NCBI GenBank assembly: GCA_013176395.1 | Contig: JABMLP010000022.1 | Location: 992,001-1,056,000, forward strand | Direction of reading: 5' to 3' | Origin: Venturia oleaginea | Lineage: Eukaryota; Ascomycota; Dothideomycetes; Venturiales; Venturiaceae | Length of the DNA stretch: 64,000 nucleotides | Notes under the pieces: model-generated | Told to the model about the DNA's origin: nothing | The model's database searches: none | Seen by the model: only the letters and a program-made list of their open reading frames with translations | Made by a program: the position numbers and the translations under genes | Part shown: piece by piece, positions 1 to 10,542 of the stretch | How positions within the stretch are numbered: position 1 is the first letter of the stretch | Layout: every line of letters starts with the position of its first letter

Positions 1-2795
1 TGTCGGCTATTGGATTGATGGGGAGTATTGGGATGAAAACGTCGTGATATCAGACTTGGATGCTACTCGTATGCAATTGCTTTCAGAGGTGGAGGAAAAC
101 CATAGCTCTCTCTGCGTCCAGTCTCGGTTCCAACCCAGTCTGGCTCAGAGATTCCAAACCCATAAGGATCATGGCGCCATTCAGCTTTTACCTCACTGCG
201 TTTCGAGGTTAGGATGGGGTGAAATCATGATGGTGAGCGAGAATATCATAATGCTGACACGATCAAAAGACTGTGACAGTCTCCACCACGGGAAGCAAGC
301 ATCGGATCTTTATCTGCTGTGCAGAAATAGAAATCTGGCATCCTGGCACAAGGGGTCAACCTGCTCGTACATGATTCAAGATCATGGTTGGTACTATTGT
401 ATAGTAGTTGACATTGATAGCCAGATACTTCGCTCCTAGAACGATAAAGTCATTACAAAGACGGCAAAGAGTTTTATCTAATCTAGGCTATCCTATACCA
501 AGCTCTTAACAATGCTACTGTGGCGAGTCTCACCGGAACGTCTCGTAGAGCGAGATACGAATCGACCACCTAACGCGCAAAAGAATCGAGTCATCTTGCG
601 CACCACTGAGCATCCATTGAATTATATTTCCTGATGCCTACTCGCCCACAGCAGTGAGACGTTGCGGGTAAAGCCTGGACCACTGTTACAATCGCTGCGG
701 GAACGGGAGCGGGAGCTGGGCCAATTTTGATAACTATCCGCCCCAGGACGGTCAATTGTGAGATTGTCGGCGTGATTTTGTTTTTAATTCTAGGGCTAAG
801 AGACTGGCTGCTGTACATGATTCTGTGACTCCTAATCAAGAAAATGCTCCCTTCGAGCCAACCTTTAAGTATACCCAGCCTCTTTCCCTACGGAGAAATG
901 CTAACGTCACCAGCCTACCTTAGCCTTCCTTTCTATAGATTCTCTCCCCTAACAAAAAGGAAGAGGACCTATAGAGAAGACCTTAGGGAATTAAACCCTA
1001 GGCCCGCTTATTCCGGTTCCTTTTTCGAAGAATAAGGCTAGGAGAGCGTATTAGTTTCCGTCCTAATACCTCGCCAACCCCCCTATCTAGCTTATTATAG
1101 TAACCCTAAAGTTTGTAAGTAAGGTAACTATATCCGTCGCGAAATTTCCATTTCTGGTCTTAGAATCTGGAAAGTCGAGTGACAGTCAAGGTAAGGTCTT
1201 CAACTGGTAGGGCAAGCATGAGCTAATATTTTACCTAGATCACTTTCGAAGTCGAATCAATGAGGTAAATCTTTATAGCTAGTAATGGGTATCTTTCACT
1301 AGCTACAAAGATCCACTGACTGACCTTCAATCATTGTGCTGGGCTCGCAGGGGCTGGACAGCTGGCGATAGTTAACGATGCCATTAAAGGCATTATCACA
1401 GCTTCGGCTTGTTTGCCGAAGGCGCTGGAAGCGGTCGTACGATCTTTGACAGAATGTAAAAACTTTGCGCATAGGTCACGCGATGACGTCGTCGCAATCG
1501 TGTTCGCGGAAGACGGGGTATTGGGAGAGGTAAATGGAAAGTTTGCGGCCGAAAGGTTGTGCGGGTTCCACACTGGAACTCAAGCCGCACCCAGTAGTAG
1601 TGGTTCGATTAGCAAGATGATATTGGCAGAGAGACTTGGACTGTTGGACGAGATGATTCGGGTAAAACATCTGACAGTCCTTGGCTTCCAAAATCATCGT
1701 TCATCCGTTTGTACAGGACGGGTGACTCTTTGCTCGTTTTCGTTGACCAGCACATCCTTACACAGGAGCTTTCTCTCTGACGAGCTGTTTGAGCATGCGG
1801 ATAAGCATCCGTCAGCGCCGGTCTTGCCAGACAGTCGGCCAAGGTTCGTCAAATAGCAGGAGATTGGTATCGGCGAAGTGGAATATGGGCAGGGGAGGAG
1901 GACTAAGGCAGACGAACAGGACACACGTTTTTGGAAGGAAGTCGGCTTTGCGAAATCAATATATGGACAAAGGATCCTGGACGACTCGGGACGGTGGGAG
2001 AGACAGGACCGTCGACAGATCTGTGCGACTTGTTGTGCGACTTGTCATGGCGGCGACTTTGCCGCCGTTTGCCGTCCAGGAAATGAGGATTGAAGGGAAA
2101 GCTTCTCGAATGTGGTGAGATGATTTGATCCTCGGCCGTGACAAATATGCCTGGCCACGGGTTGATTCCGTGTCACGATCAGGCAATGGCCTGCTCACGG
2201 CCTGCCTGACGGATCATGGCAGCACTGGGCGCAAAGGGAACATCAAAGGGGCTTCCAGGTTGACACTGTCAGAAGCAAGCAGCAACAGGGGAGCATGACT
2301 GAACTGTTGGAAATATCTAGACGGGGCCCTCTCCCTCTCCCGCCCAGAGCCAGAATTGCCTTTTTCGTTACAAAGTCTTCTATGCGCGCCTGCCTTCACC
2401 ACGAATAATTCTGACCTGTGCAGATTCTCAAGTCCACTCGTTCCCCGTTCCCCGGGCTCAAGAGCCGCCGTTTGCGCCCCTGGTTCCATTGCAATGCAAG
2501 GAAAACCAACATCAGTTACCACCCACTCGTTTCCCTGCGCTTGCACTTGCACTTGCGAACTTGCCCACCATAGGGCATCCCGCTCACCAATCCAACAACG
2601 GCTTCCCCACCGAATCAACAACCGTCGCAATCGCACCAGAGACAGGAATCGCCCGCTCAAACTCCCATCAGGTACAGCCTGACACGCATCTTCAATTTCA
2701 CGAATTGGTCCGCCAGTACAAGACCCCCCACGGCCGCCCGCCTCTGGAACCCATCAAACTATACCCCGAGAACACTAGCAATCCCGAACGTCGCT
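1..2795. other. Left flank without a supportable gene
   Basis: I see no convincing gene here. Open frames at 44-439 (+) and 1413-1856 (+) have no recognisable family and no splice-supported extension. Bases about 850-1130 are A/T-rich with many TTAG/CTAG words and short stop-rich frames, resembling an old degenerated repeat, but no ends or duplications can be defined. Bases 2100-2795 are the upstream region of the ERF4-like gene; an open frame at 2489-2821 overlaps its start and could contain a missed 5' exon. Confidence 0.5.
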
Positions 2796-3907
2796 TTGCA
2801 ACATCCAGAGTTGAACACTGAACAAGGAACACGCCCGACTACTGCTGGCGCATATCCCCTGCTTACTCTCCCCGAACAGAGAAGAAGCCGCCAAAGCGTG
2901 CAGGATAGCTCGTTAGTGGTAGAGCGGAGCTCAGCAGATTACAGCCGCCAGACCAGTGTGAGGTTGCCCGACGATAGGAGGCGAGCAAGTCAACACTACG
3001 CCGAACAAAAGCTAGAAGCAGGAGAAGCCGGTCCAGGTCCTTCAACCACTGCAGCAAGAGTAGACGCATTGAAGGAAAGCATGGAACGCAAAGCAGACAG
3101 CCTAATGCCCGACGCTACCAGTCCTCAAGACCTAGAGGCTGGACCCACAAAATCAATCGCTCCATCAACTTCGAGAGCATCGATACCAATGTCGCGACAT
3201 GGCACTGGAGAGCCTCAAGGTCTCCCAGATGAAGAAGAGTTCTCGTGGGGTCCAAACCATCCTTGCTATCCTCACCTCAATCCTCATGTTCCTCTCGACT
3301 CGCCTTTGTACCAGAGCACGCGCATAATACGAATACGGGGGGACTGGATGCAGGTTGGAGATCTCGCACCGACATTTGCCAATCTGTACCCGGAAATCCT
3401 TGACCATCTCATTGAGGAAAGCGAGTTTCGAGAAATTATCAAAGCAATCAACGATGAGCTAATCACCGCATTCAGTCCCTATAGTACCAGGGCTTGGTTT
3501 GACACAATAATGGGGGTAGCCACATTTTGGCTCTGGGATGATCTCGGTCTTGCAGGTGTGAAGAAGAGGCTGGAAAATGTGGAGAGGAGGATCGAGAAGT
3601 GGAATAGAGAAGTCGGCATCCTGGAAGGTGTCAGCATCATCCCGTTGAGACGGACTGCTTATCTCAATGTGAGCTTCATCGACATTACATGGCTGTTGAC
3701 CTCCACTAACTATTCCTACAGCTCGATATTCAAATACCAGATCCACAAATCGGCCTGGAACCTAGTTCAACTGGATCGAGACCTGATACCAGAAACACCA
3801 ATATTGCCCCTGGCAGCGATGTAGGGGCAATCGAACAAGCATCGTACCCGCAACTTGGCCCCATGCAATATGAGCAGCAAACGCTCCCAAGCAGGCTCGC
3901 TGTATGA
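2796..3907 (+). CDS. ERF4-like subunit of a Ras palmitoyltransferase
   Basis: Two exons, 2796-3668 and 3722-3907. The 53-bp intron starts GTGAGC, has a CTAAC branch site and ends ACAG. The joined product is about 352 residues. Residues about 150-290 form the Golgin-A7/ERF4 domain: a WGPNHPCYPHLNPHVP start, STRIIRI, GDLAPTFANLYPEIL, a hydrophobic FDTIMGVATFWLWDDLGL segment and IIPLRRTAYL. Splicing restores LDIQIPDP after that block, which unspliced reading would lose. In the known family Erf4 partners the DHHC enzyme Erf2 to palmitoylate Ras at endomembranes; that role is inferred by family. The first 140 residues are Ser/Pro/Gln-rich and disordered in appearance. The true start is uncertain: the ATG at 2796 is the first in frame, but an upstream exon is possible. 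Confidence 0.8.
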
Positions 3908-4414
3908 ACGGACAAAGGCAATATTTTGTTTTCTTATTTGAAGCCTCCCGACCCGTTGCATGGAGTTGAGCTGGTGTGGTCTTTTGTTTTACGATAATGT
4001 TTTGTTCTTTGTGCCGTCACCGCATTGTATTGTCGTTTAGAGCCTACCTTTTGATACCCGTTTTCGTTGAGCAAGAAGGAGAACCATTGGTCCCTAGAAT
4101 TGAGCATATTCTTGGAGAGATGGGATGCTCCTTGCCAAATATTCAATAATCGTTGATCCTGTGGCCATTGCTATTCTTGTCACGATTTCCGAATCTCGTT
4201 CGAAAGGAACTTTCCGATATTGAAACAGGCTTGCAAGAGCGAGATCAGGAGGCCACTCATTTCAGGATAGATATTGAGGAGATGGATCTTATAGTGGCGT
4301 TTTCAAAACCAAGTTGCCTTTGCCAGAAATGTATTAATGACGATCTTCATTGGATGTTCATATAAGTGCCTTGTATTGCCAGCCCATTGTTGCCGAACAA
4401 TCGTCCTCTTCCTG
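3908..4414. other. Intergenic spacer before the mariner-type element
   Basis: This is the 3' flank of the ERF4-like gene. Only short, unrecognised frames are present (for example 4153-4365). Nothing else is supported. Confidence 0.5.
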
Positions 4415-4468
4415 CACAGGGTTCCTCAAATCTGACTGCGCAGGGCGCTCGGACCCACCATGCCATCT
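4415..4468 (+). repeat. Left terminal inverted repeat of the mariner-type element
   Basis: Pairs with 5778-5831; one mismatch at 4462. Confidence 0.85.
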
Positions 4469-4493
4469 TTTGAACTTGAATGTATTATGCTAT

Positions 4494-5732
4494 TTACCAC
4501 ACGTTTGACTTGCAATGGATCTCTGGTTTTTGCTGAGTCATCTTACATCTCTCTGGCATCTCTCTGATCCTTTTCCGTATCATTGTGAGCGTTATCTTGT
4601 CCCATTCTGCCTGGATTTCAGCCTTGAAATGAGCCACCGACGACCACCTCCTGCCAGCTAATCTGGACTTAATGATGTCCCAACAAGACTCAATGGGATT
4701 GAGATCACATGATTGAGGAGGTTGAATAAGTAGTAGAAGGTCTGCTTCTCTTTTTATGACTGCAGGGTCACTATTAGGTGACTTGATTCCGTGAGAAGGA
4801 TCACCATCCTCTTGAAGCCAGTATTTGCGCTGGTGACGCTTCTCCAAGGCCTGAATAGCTTCAATGCGTTGCGGCAGTATCTTTTTGGCGTAGAAAACCT
4901 GTGTCATGCAGTTTCCTTTTGGTGTTTCGTCCTCCTTTGCCTTAAGGTCTTGCCAGACCTTCAGCCGGGCTTGGTACACTGAATCCAGCTCGTATTTGAG
5001 TTGTTTAGGCTGCTTGACTTGCCTACGGACCTTCTCTGATGGCTCAGCCGGATCCTTGTAGAATATGAGGTTTCCTTTTTTTTGGTATGAGATGCCGCCG
5101 GCGACGTGAATAGTAACATCCAAAACGCCTTCTAGCTCCTCATTGACACCTCTCTCTTGCCCTGGAAAGCGTAGCTCATATTCAGGTGCATTGGCGAGTT
5201 CTTTTGACTGAAAATGGGCTTCATCTGTGAACCAAATCCAACTCCAGAAGCCTAGTATGGTCTTTTTCTCGTGTTCTTTACCGTATTCAACCCTCTTTGG
5301 CCGATTTGCCTGGGATATCTGCTTCTGATAACGCTTCTTGAATCGCCTAATCCCTGCATTGTATACGTGACGCTGTAATGTCTTTGCGGAAGGCTTGCCG
5401 GGGCCGGAATTGGCTTGTTCCTGCCAGCCTTTTTCGTGTATGGGGTCATCTTGGTTCGTAAGGCGGGTAAGATCTGAAGCAGATACTTTGGTAGGCCGCC
5501 CTATGATGCAACTGCTCTTTCTCTGTGATCTGAATGCTGCATCACCAATAAGTTCTCGTACTTTAAGCCAACTACGTGCGGTAGAAGTTGGTATATTGAT
5601 TTCAGGGAGGTATGCGATTGTACCGACGCCGTCGGCCTCATTCTTGCAATCCCAGGCCTGAAAAAATCGCATTCTCTTCGTGGTGTCATATTCTCGCCTT
5701 GCAGTCTTTCTTTTGGGTGTTCTAGGCGCCAT
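4494..5732 (-). CDS. Tc1/mariner-type DDE transposase
   Basis: A 412-residue intact frame; the ATG at 5732 is 46 bases inside the right inverted repeat. The N-terminal 120 residues contain a helix-turn-helix-like region (TSTARSWLKVREL). The catalytic fold shows WFTDEAHF (first Asp), QEDGDPSHG (second Asp) and PPQSCDLNPIESCW (Glu). By my count 38 residues separate the second Asp from the Glu, longer than the 34 typical of Tc1. An insertion rich in Lys, Glu and Gln lies between the first two motifs. The family cuts and pastes DNA through its inverted repeats. No frameshift or stop is present, so activity is possible, but this is an inference. Confidence 0.85.
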   Translation of the reverse strand: MAPRTPKRKTARREYDTTKRMRFFQAWDCKNEADGVGTIAYLPEINIPTSTARSWLKVRELIGDAAFRSQRKSSCIIGRPTKVSASDLTRLTNQDDPIHEKGWQEQANSGPGKPSAKTLQRHVYNAGIRRFKKRYQKQISQANRPKRVEYGKEHEKKTILGFWSWIWFTDEAHFQSKELANAPEYELRFPGQERGVNEELEGVLDVTIHVAGGISYQKKGNLIFYKDPAEPSEKVRRQVKQPKQLKYELDSVYQARLKVWQDLKAKEDETPKGNCMTQVFYAKKILPQRIEAIQALEKRHQRKYWLQEDGDPSHGIKSPNSDPAVIKREADLLLLIQPPQSCDLNPIESCWDIIKSRLAGRRWSSVAHFKAEIQAEWDKITLTMIRKRIREMPERCKMTQQKPEIHCKSNVW

Positions 5733-5777
5733 GGTGGTGGTAAATTGAGCGATAAGTTGGTGTATACGTGGAAATTG

Positions 5778-5831
5778 AGATGGGATGGTGGGTCCGAGCG
5801 CCCTGCGCAGTCAGATTTGAGGAACCCTGTG
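5778..5831 (-). repeat. Right terminal inverted repeat of the mariner-type element
   Basis: Reverse complement of 4415-4468 with one mismatch. Confidence 0.85.
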
Positions 5832-6143
5832 CTGCTCGGAATGCTTACCAAAGATCAGGCGTGCTGCACAGCTGAGACTGAGAATGTGATGATTGCCACC
5901 TCCTGCAAGCTAGCTCCAAAGCTACCCCGGGAAACTACTGGGCAGCCGAGGCGGTGCGGGGGATATCTAAACCCTTCATGCTTTGCCTCGGAAGCCAGAA
6001 AGATGGATTACCATAGTGGTCTCAGGTTATTGCCAGACTGACAGAAATAATATCTTCCTCCCTCCCCCTCGCTCTCTCTCTCTCTTCTCATCGCCGTTCC
6101 ATTGCTTTTGTGCTGATCCACTGACCTCACACCATCCTCCATC

Positions 6144-7860
6144 ATGGCTGAACTACTCCCTGCTGGCGCAAACAAGTACAACCTCACTGCCTCTCAACGC
6201 GTTCCGCCTATTGCGAGACCATTTGTTTCCGAGAGAGCGTTGAAGACTCTTGATGTTGTATGTGTCCAATCTTGCCATTGTCAGCATGACAATCCGTCCT
6301 CTGTTCCCCATCATAATCCATTGCTTCTCTCCATCCTCCCATCCCGTTCACGCCCTCCGCCTCCATTCCAATACTTCCAGTAGCTGACCGCCATCCGCTT
6401 CCAGGTCGAGAACTTTGTAGACGAAGAATGTATCCCAGCCGATACCGTCTTTGCCCAACAAATCGGCACTACCACCTCGGAACGCTTTTCCGCCCACCCG
6501 CCTATAATCGAGGATTTGAAGCTCAAAGCTAAGAAATTGGGATTATGGAATTTGTTCCTGCCTAAGGCACACTTCAAGGAGGGAGCTGGATTCTCTAATC
6601 TGGAGTATGGGCTGATGGCTGAGTTGTTGGGGAAGAGTGCTACCGCTTCCGAGGTAAGATTATTTCCATGCGAAATGGGGAATGATGGCGAATTTGGAAG
6701 TGGCCGAGATGGAGACTAATTTATGATTGACATAGGCAACCAATTGCGCCGCACCAGATACTGGTAACATGGAAGTGCTTGCCAAATACGGCTCTGAGAA
6801 GCAAAAGCGAACATGGCTCGACCCTCTTCTCGATGGCAAGATCAGATCAGCCTTCCTCATGACAGAACCAGACGTCGCTTCCTCGGACGCAAAGAATATC
6901 AACCTCACGATCAAAAAAGAGGGTAACTCGTGGGTTCTCAATGGCTCCGTACGGCTCTCTTATATCACTCCCGAACCACCCACATACCAACAACAACAAC
7001 TAACAATGCCTGTGAAATAGAAATGGTGGTCTTCCGGTGCAGGCGACCCCCGCTGCCAAATCTACATAGTAATGGGTAAATCCGATCCCCAAAACGCCGA
7101 TTCCTACAAACAACAATCCGTCATTCTCGTTCCCGCTTCCACGCCTGGAATAACAATCCACCGCATGCTCAGTGTCTTCGGTTACGACGACGCTCCCCAC
7201 GGCCACGGCCACATTAGTTTCAACAACGTCCGCGTCCCCCTCGACCACATCGTCCTCGGTCCCGGCCGCGGTTTCGAAATCATTCAAGGACGTCTAGGCC
7301 CAGGACGAATCCACCACGCTATGCGTTCCATCGGTGGCGCGGAGAAAGCCATGGACTGGTTTCTGGCAAGGATAAACGATGAGCGTAAAAAACCGTTCGG
7401 GAAATTATTGAGCGAACACGGTATCATGATTGAGCGCGTCGCAACTTCTCGTATCGAGATTGACTCAGCACGTCTCATCGTCTTGAACGCCGCTATAGCA
7501 ATCGACCAGGCGGGTGCTAAATCCGCCCTCAAAGAAATCGCTATTGCCAAAGTAATGGTTCCACAAGCCCTCCTCAACACCCTGGATAAAGCGATTCAGG
7601 CATATGGAGGTGCGGGTGTTTGCCAGGATACCCCACTGGCGAAGATGTACGCCAACGGTCGTACGATGAGGATTGTCGATGGACCGGATGAGGTTCATCT
7701 CCTTCAATTGGGCAAGAACGAGAACAAGAGGGCGAAGTTTGCTGCGGCCAAGATTGAGAGTCAGAGACATCGGGGACTCCAGCTGTTGGATCAGCATGGG
7801 CTTAGCAAGAGGGATCCTTTGTTTTTGGGGAGGAGCACCGGGGCTGCTGCTAAGTTGTAG
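6144..7860 (+). CDS. Acyl-CoA dehydrogenase (ACAD10/11-like)
   Basis: Four exons: 6144-6257, 6405-6653, 6736-6948 and 7021-7860; introns of 147, 82 and 72 bp are all GT-AG. The product is 471 residues. Visible family signatures are the N-terminal helical region ([16 protein letters not shown]), [14 protein letters not shown], the FAD/substrate segment [15 protein letters not shown] (about residues 161-175), [12 protein letters not shown], and the C-terminal [17 protein letters not shown] followed by VDGPDEVH (about 411-418). Acyl-CoA dehydrogenases introduce an alpha-beta double bond into acyl-CoA with FAD as cofactor. The VDGPDEVH motif rather than a YEG-type catalytic motif points to the ACAD10/11 branch. 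No clear mitochondrial presequence is seen; the C-terminus ends AAKL, which could act as a weak peroxisomal signal (inference). Confidence 0.88.
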
Positions 7861-8324
7861 ATGTGTCGCGTCTTAGTGCGAAATGGAATTGGCTTGGAGA
7901 GTTGAGTAGAAAAAATATCAGATGTAAAGCTTGCATTTTGGAAGTCTTCATTTCGGTCTTTGTAAAATCTGTTAGCTTTGGACCGTAGGACACTTCCAAT
8001 CGGACATGGCTTTTGGTTTCTTAAGCGAAAGAATTGTGCCTCTATGACTTCCTCATGGAGCATAACATTGACGTCATTTCGATTCGGGTTGTACGTATGT
8101 ATAGAGCCTACAAACCATGATTTATATACTCAGCATCGACATGAAGACTCAAAGTTTGGTACTCTTCGTGGCAAGTCTTCGGGCGTGCGGAAGCCCAGTA
8201 AGCGCAATAATGGCAAGACCTATAAAGACTGGGTACAAGATGCACTAAGTTTAGCTTAAGATCTTGGGGTCTTCGAATCTGTGAGACGGGCCTGCAGGAA
8301 TGAAGCTGTATCTGAAAGAAGGGA
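7861..8324. other. Spacer between the acyl-CoA dehydrogenase and the pogo-type element
   Basis: No gene or repeat recognised. It presumably includes the 3' UTR of the dehydrogenase. Confidence 0.4.
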
Positions 8325-8357
8325 TAACGTATTCGATCACTCAACCCGTCAAATTTT
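8325..8357 (+). repeat. Left inverted repeat of pogo copy A
   Basis: Pairs with 10110-10142, two mismatches. Confidence 0.8.
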
Positions 8358-8377
8358 CTTGGCACGACCATCTTATA

Positions 8378-10077
8378 TTACGACTCTTCAATTTCATCGC
8401 TATTAATAATAGATTCTAAGTCCGTCGAGCTGCTATCTGATTCAGAATATATCTCGATATCTTTTTTACACGTTCGCGCATTATGCCCAGTTGCGCCGCA
8501 GTTCCCACAGCGCCGTTGAGTTGGTCGGGCTATTTCTTGATCACCGATACCACGAGCCTTCTTCGATCCCTGAGGCGCTACAGACGCCTCTGCAGCTACC
8601 TGCGCTGCTGCAGTCCCATACTCCATAGTACCACCTTGCTGGATCCGCTTCCTTTTGCGCGATTTTCGCTTCGTTATTACTGCCAATTGCTCTTCAAGCT
8701 CGTGGTTGCGCGCAACGAGTAGAGCGTTTTGGTACAGCATCAATTCAGCGCCCTTGACAAGCTGGGAAAAGCCTGCCTGCGCAGTAACTGGTGACCGAGT
8801 AAAAGAGTCGCTTACGAGCTTGGATTGGGATCCAAATTCATGAGTATGGCTTGGAGTCTTTGACTGCCACGGCGTTTCTGGGAGACGGGGTTGTGGCGGG
8901 GTACGTAGCCGTACTTCAAGACGATCCAACACCACCTGCGCGTCGATAGGGATCAGCCCTACTGCCTCAAAGGCCTTTTGACAGTTCTATTTTGTAAATA
9001 CGTCGAAAAATGCGTCTTTGAAGGCAGGGAGAAAGCCTTCCTTGTTGATATGGTACACGCGTCGGCGTGCCAAGTCCCGGACGCGTTGGGAGTACTTGCG
9101 CTTCAACGGCGAGAAGAAGACCACATCAAGGGGCTGGAGTATATGCGACCAGTGCGATGGCATGCAGAGGGTTATAATCTTATTTTCGAGGCAGCAGTCC
9201 TTAAAATTCTGGTTGAGATGGCTCTCATGGCCGTCCAAAATGAGTAGCCTGTATCCCCCACCTGCCGCGCCTTTGTATGCGCGTCAAAGTGCTTCAACCA
9301 CTCAAGACCCAGCGCGTTGTTTGTCCAGCCGTTCTCAGAGACTGAAAGCTTCCAATTGCGCGGTATATCTGCCTCCTCATACCACGTAGAGATGTGAACT
9401 CGTCCTTTGTAGATAATGAATGGCGGGGTCGCATACCCAGCTGCGCAAATGCTCTGAATAACCGTAACCCATTCGCGATCGCCCGGCTGAATGAGTTCAG
9501 GACTTGTACGTCTCTCAGAGGCTGTAACGACCTTCATTGACCCAATAATACCCACCTGGAAGCCAATCTCGTCAAAGTTGTGTGTATCCTCGTCGTGGAT
9601 GCCGTACTTTGCGTTGGTGTCTGCAACGAGCTTGAACCACGCGCCAATAATCTCTGGATCTTCCTGTAGTATCCTCTGCCTATCCTTGGCTCGATTGAAG
9701 GCTGTCTTGAGCTCATCTGAGCGCTTTACGAACCTCTCAGCCCACTTTTTGCCTACTAGCTCTCCACCGCGTATACCCAACAGTTTATCCGCCATATCTG
9801 CCACCTCACACAGCCGGGGCGCAAATCCTCGCGAATCGAGGTCGAGGATATATCGGACAAGCGTTTGCTCTTCGGTAAGGGTAAGTTTCCGACCGTTTGG
9901 TGGTCTTTCGAGGATAAATGGGACTCCTCTGACGCGATCGGAGAGGGTTTGTTGTTTAACGTTGAAGGCACTCGCAGCAGCCCGTTGGCTTCGGAGTTGG
10001 CCGGTATTCAAAGCTTGGATTGCAAGCTGAATTCTCCCTTCGTGCTGGAGTAGTAACTCATTACGTTGTTGAGACAT
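8378..10077 (-). pseudogene. pogo/Fot1-type transposase, frameshifted (copy A)
   Basis: The start is taken as the ATG at 10077 (MSQQRNELL), just inside the right inverted repeat; the open frame runs further out to 10437 but crosses the transposon end. Order: N-terminal helix-turn-helix region, LDLDSRGFAPRLCEVADMADKLL, the DDE_1 catalytic fold with HNFDEIGF and DGHESHL then LQPLDVV, and a C-terminal zinc knuckle CGNCGATGHNARTC. Compared with copy B, one base is missing near 9255, which shifts frame just before the second catalytic Asp, and a GAG codon has become TAG at 8987-8989. It is therefore non-functional as it stands. Confidence 0.85.
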
Positions 10078-10109
10078 AGTAGAATAAGAAGAGTAGTTGG
10101 GGTCTTGGC

Positions 10110-10142
10110 AAAATTTGACCGGTTGGGTGATCGAATACGTTA
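10110..10142 (-). repeat. Right inverted repeat of pogo copy A
   Basis: Pairs with 8325-8357. Confidence 0.8.
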
Positions 10143-10542
10143 CATAGAAGAGAGGTAGTATATCGTTACTCTGTGCGAGCTCCATGATCCCCAGAGGCCG
10201 CGGACGATCATCGCTGATCATTTTGCTCGGGTACCAATTAGCGAACTCAAAGATATCCTCGACCAAAACTGGAGAGGGGCCGTTCTTGGGAATGCATCCT
10301 TGCCCCCGCATATCATGGTACCCCACAGCTCCAAACATCATCATAATCGCGCCCAGAACGCGACGGATTGGCAACTGGCTTCCCCGCATTCGCGGATACA
10401 AGATGTGACTGAAAGTGGAGGAGGCGGATGGTGACATATAACAGTGAACGTGTTACCTGTGTGTCTGTGACTTGGAACCAACTTAAATTCAACGTCTTAC
10501 CCTTGTATTCATCCTGAACCCTATACTTCTTTGAACCTCCAA
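10143..10542. other. Upstream region of the alcohol dehydrogenase gene
   Basis: About 400 bp between the transposon and the dehydrogenase start. A minus-strand frame runs through it into the transposon but matches nothing I recognise. Confidence 0.4.

Larger units (their letters stand above)
4415..5831 (-). mobile_element. Tc1/mariner-superfamily transposon, apparently complete
   Basis: A 1,417-bp element bounded by inverted repeats starting CACAGGGTTCC. The repeats match over 54 bases with one mismatch (4415-4468 against 5778-5831); the outer 47 bases are perfect. It contains one uninterrupted transposase on the minus strand. The flanking bases do not show the TA duplication usual for Tc1/mariner; CTG sits on both sides (4412-4414 and 5832-5834), so the target duplication is unclear. 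It lies between the ERF4-like and acyl-CoA dehydrogenase genes. Confidence 0.85.
8325..10142 (-). mobile_element. pogo/Fot1-type DNA transposon, decayed (copy A)
   Basis: A 1,818-bp element with 33-bp inverted repeats, 8325-8357 and 10110-10142, that begin TAACGTATTCGATCAC and differ at two positions. TA stands at both extremities, the usual target of pogo elements. It carries one transposase gene on the minus strand, broken by a frameshift and a stop. Its catalytic part is nearly the same as copy B at 17121-18977, but the inverted repeats and the DNA-binding domain differ. Confidence 0.85.

Noticed and set aside
44..439. 131-codon open frame
   Set aside because: No recognisable family, no supporting introns or promoter; most likely chance.
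1413..1856. 147-codon plus frame with overlapping minus frames
   Set aside because: Neither strand resembles a known family, and competing frames of equal quality overlap it. It could be a lineage-specific gene, but I cannot support it.
4412..5834. CTG as target duplication of the mariner-type element
   Set aside because: Only three bases and not the TA expected for the superfamily; could be chance, so not asserted.
9491..10030. 179-codon frame antisense to pogo transposase A (and 17270-17866 for copy B)
   Set aside because: Mirror frame of a conserved coding region; Ser/Arg-rich with no family match.
10143..10437. N-terminal extension of pogo transposase A
   Set aside because: It crosses the transposon end at 10142 and has no counterpart in copy B.
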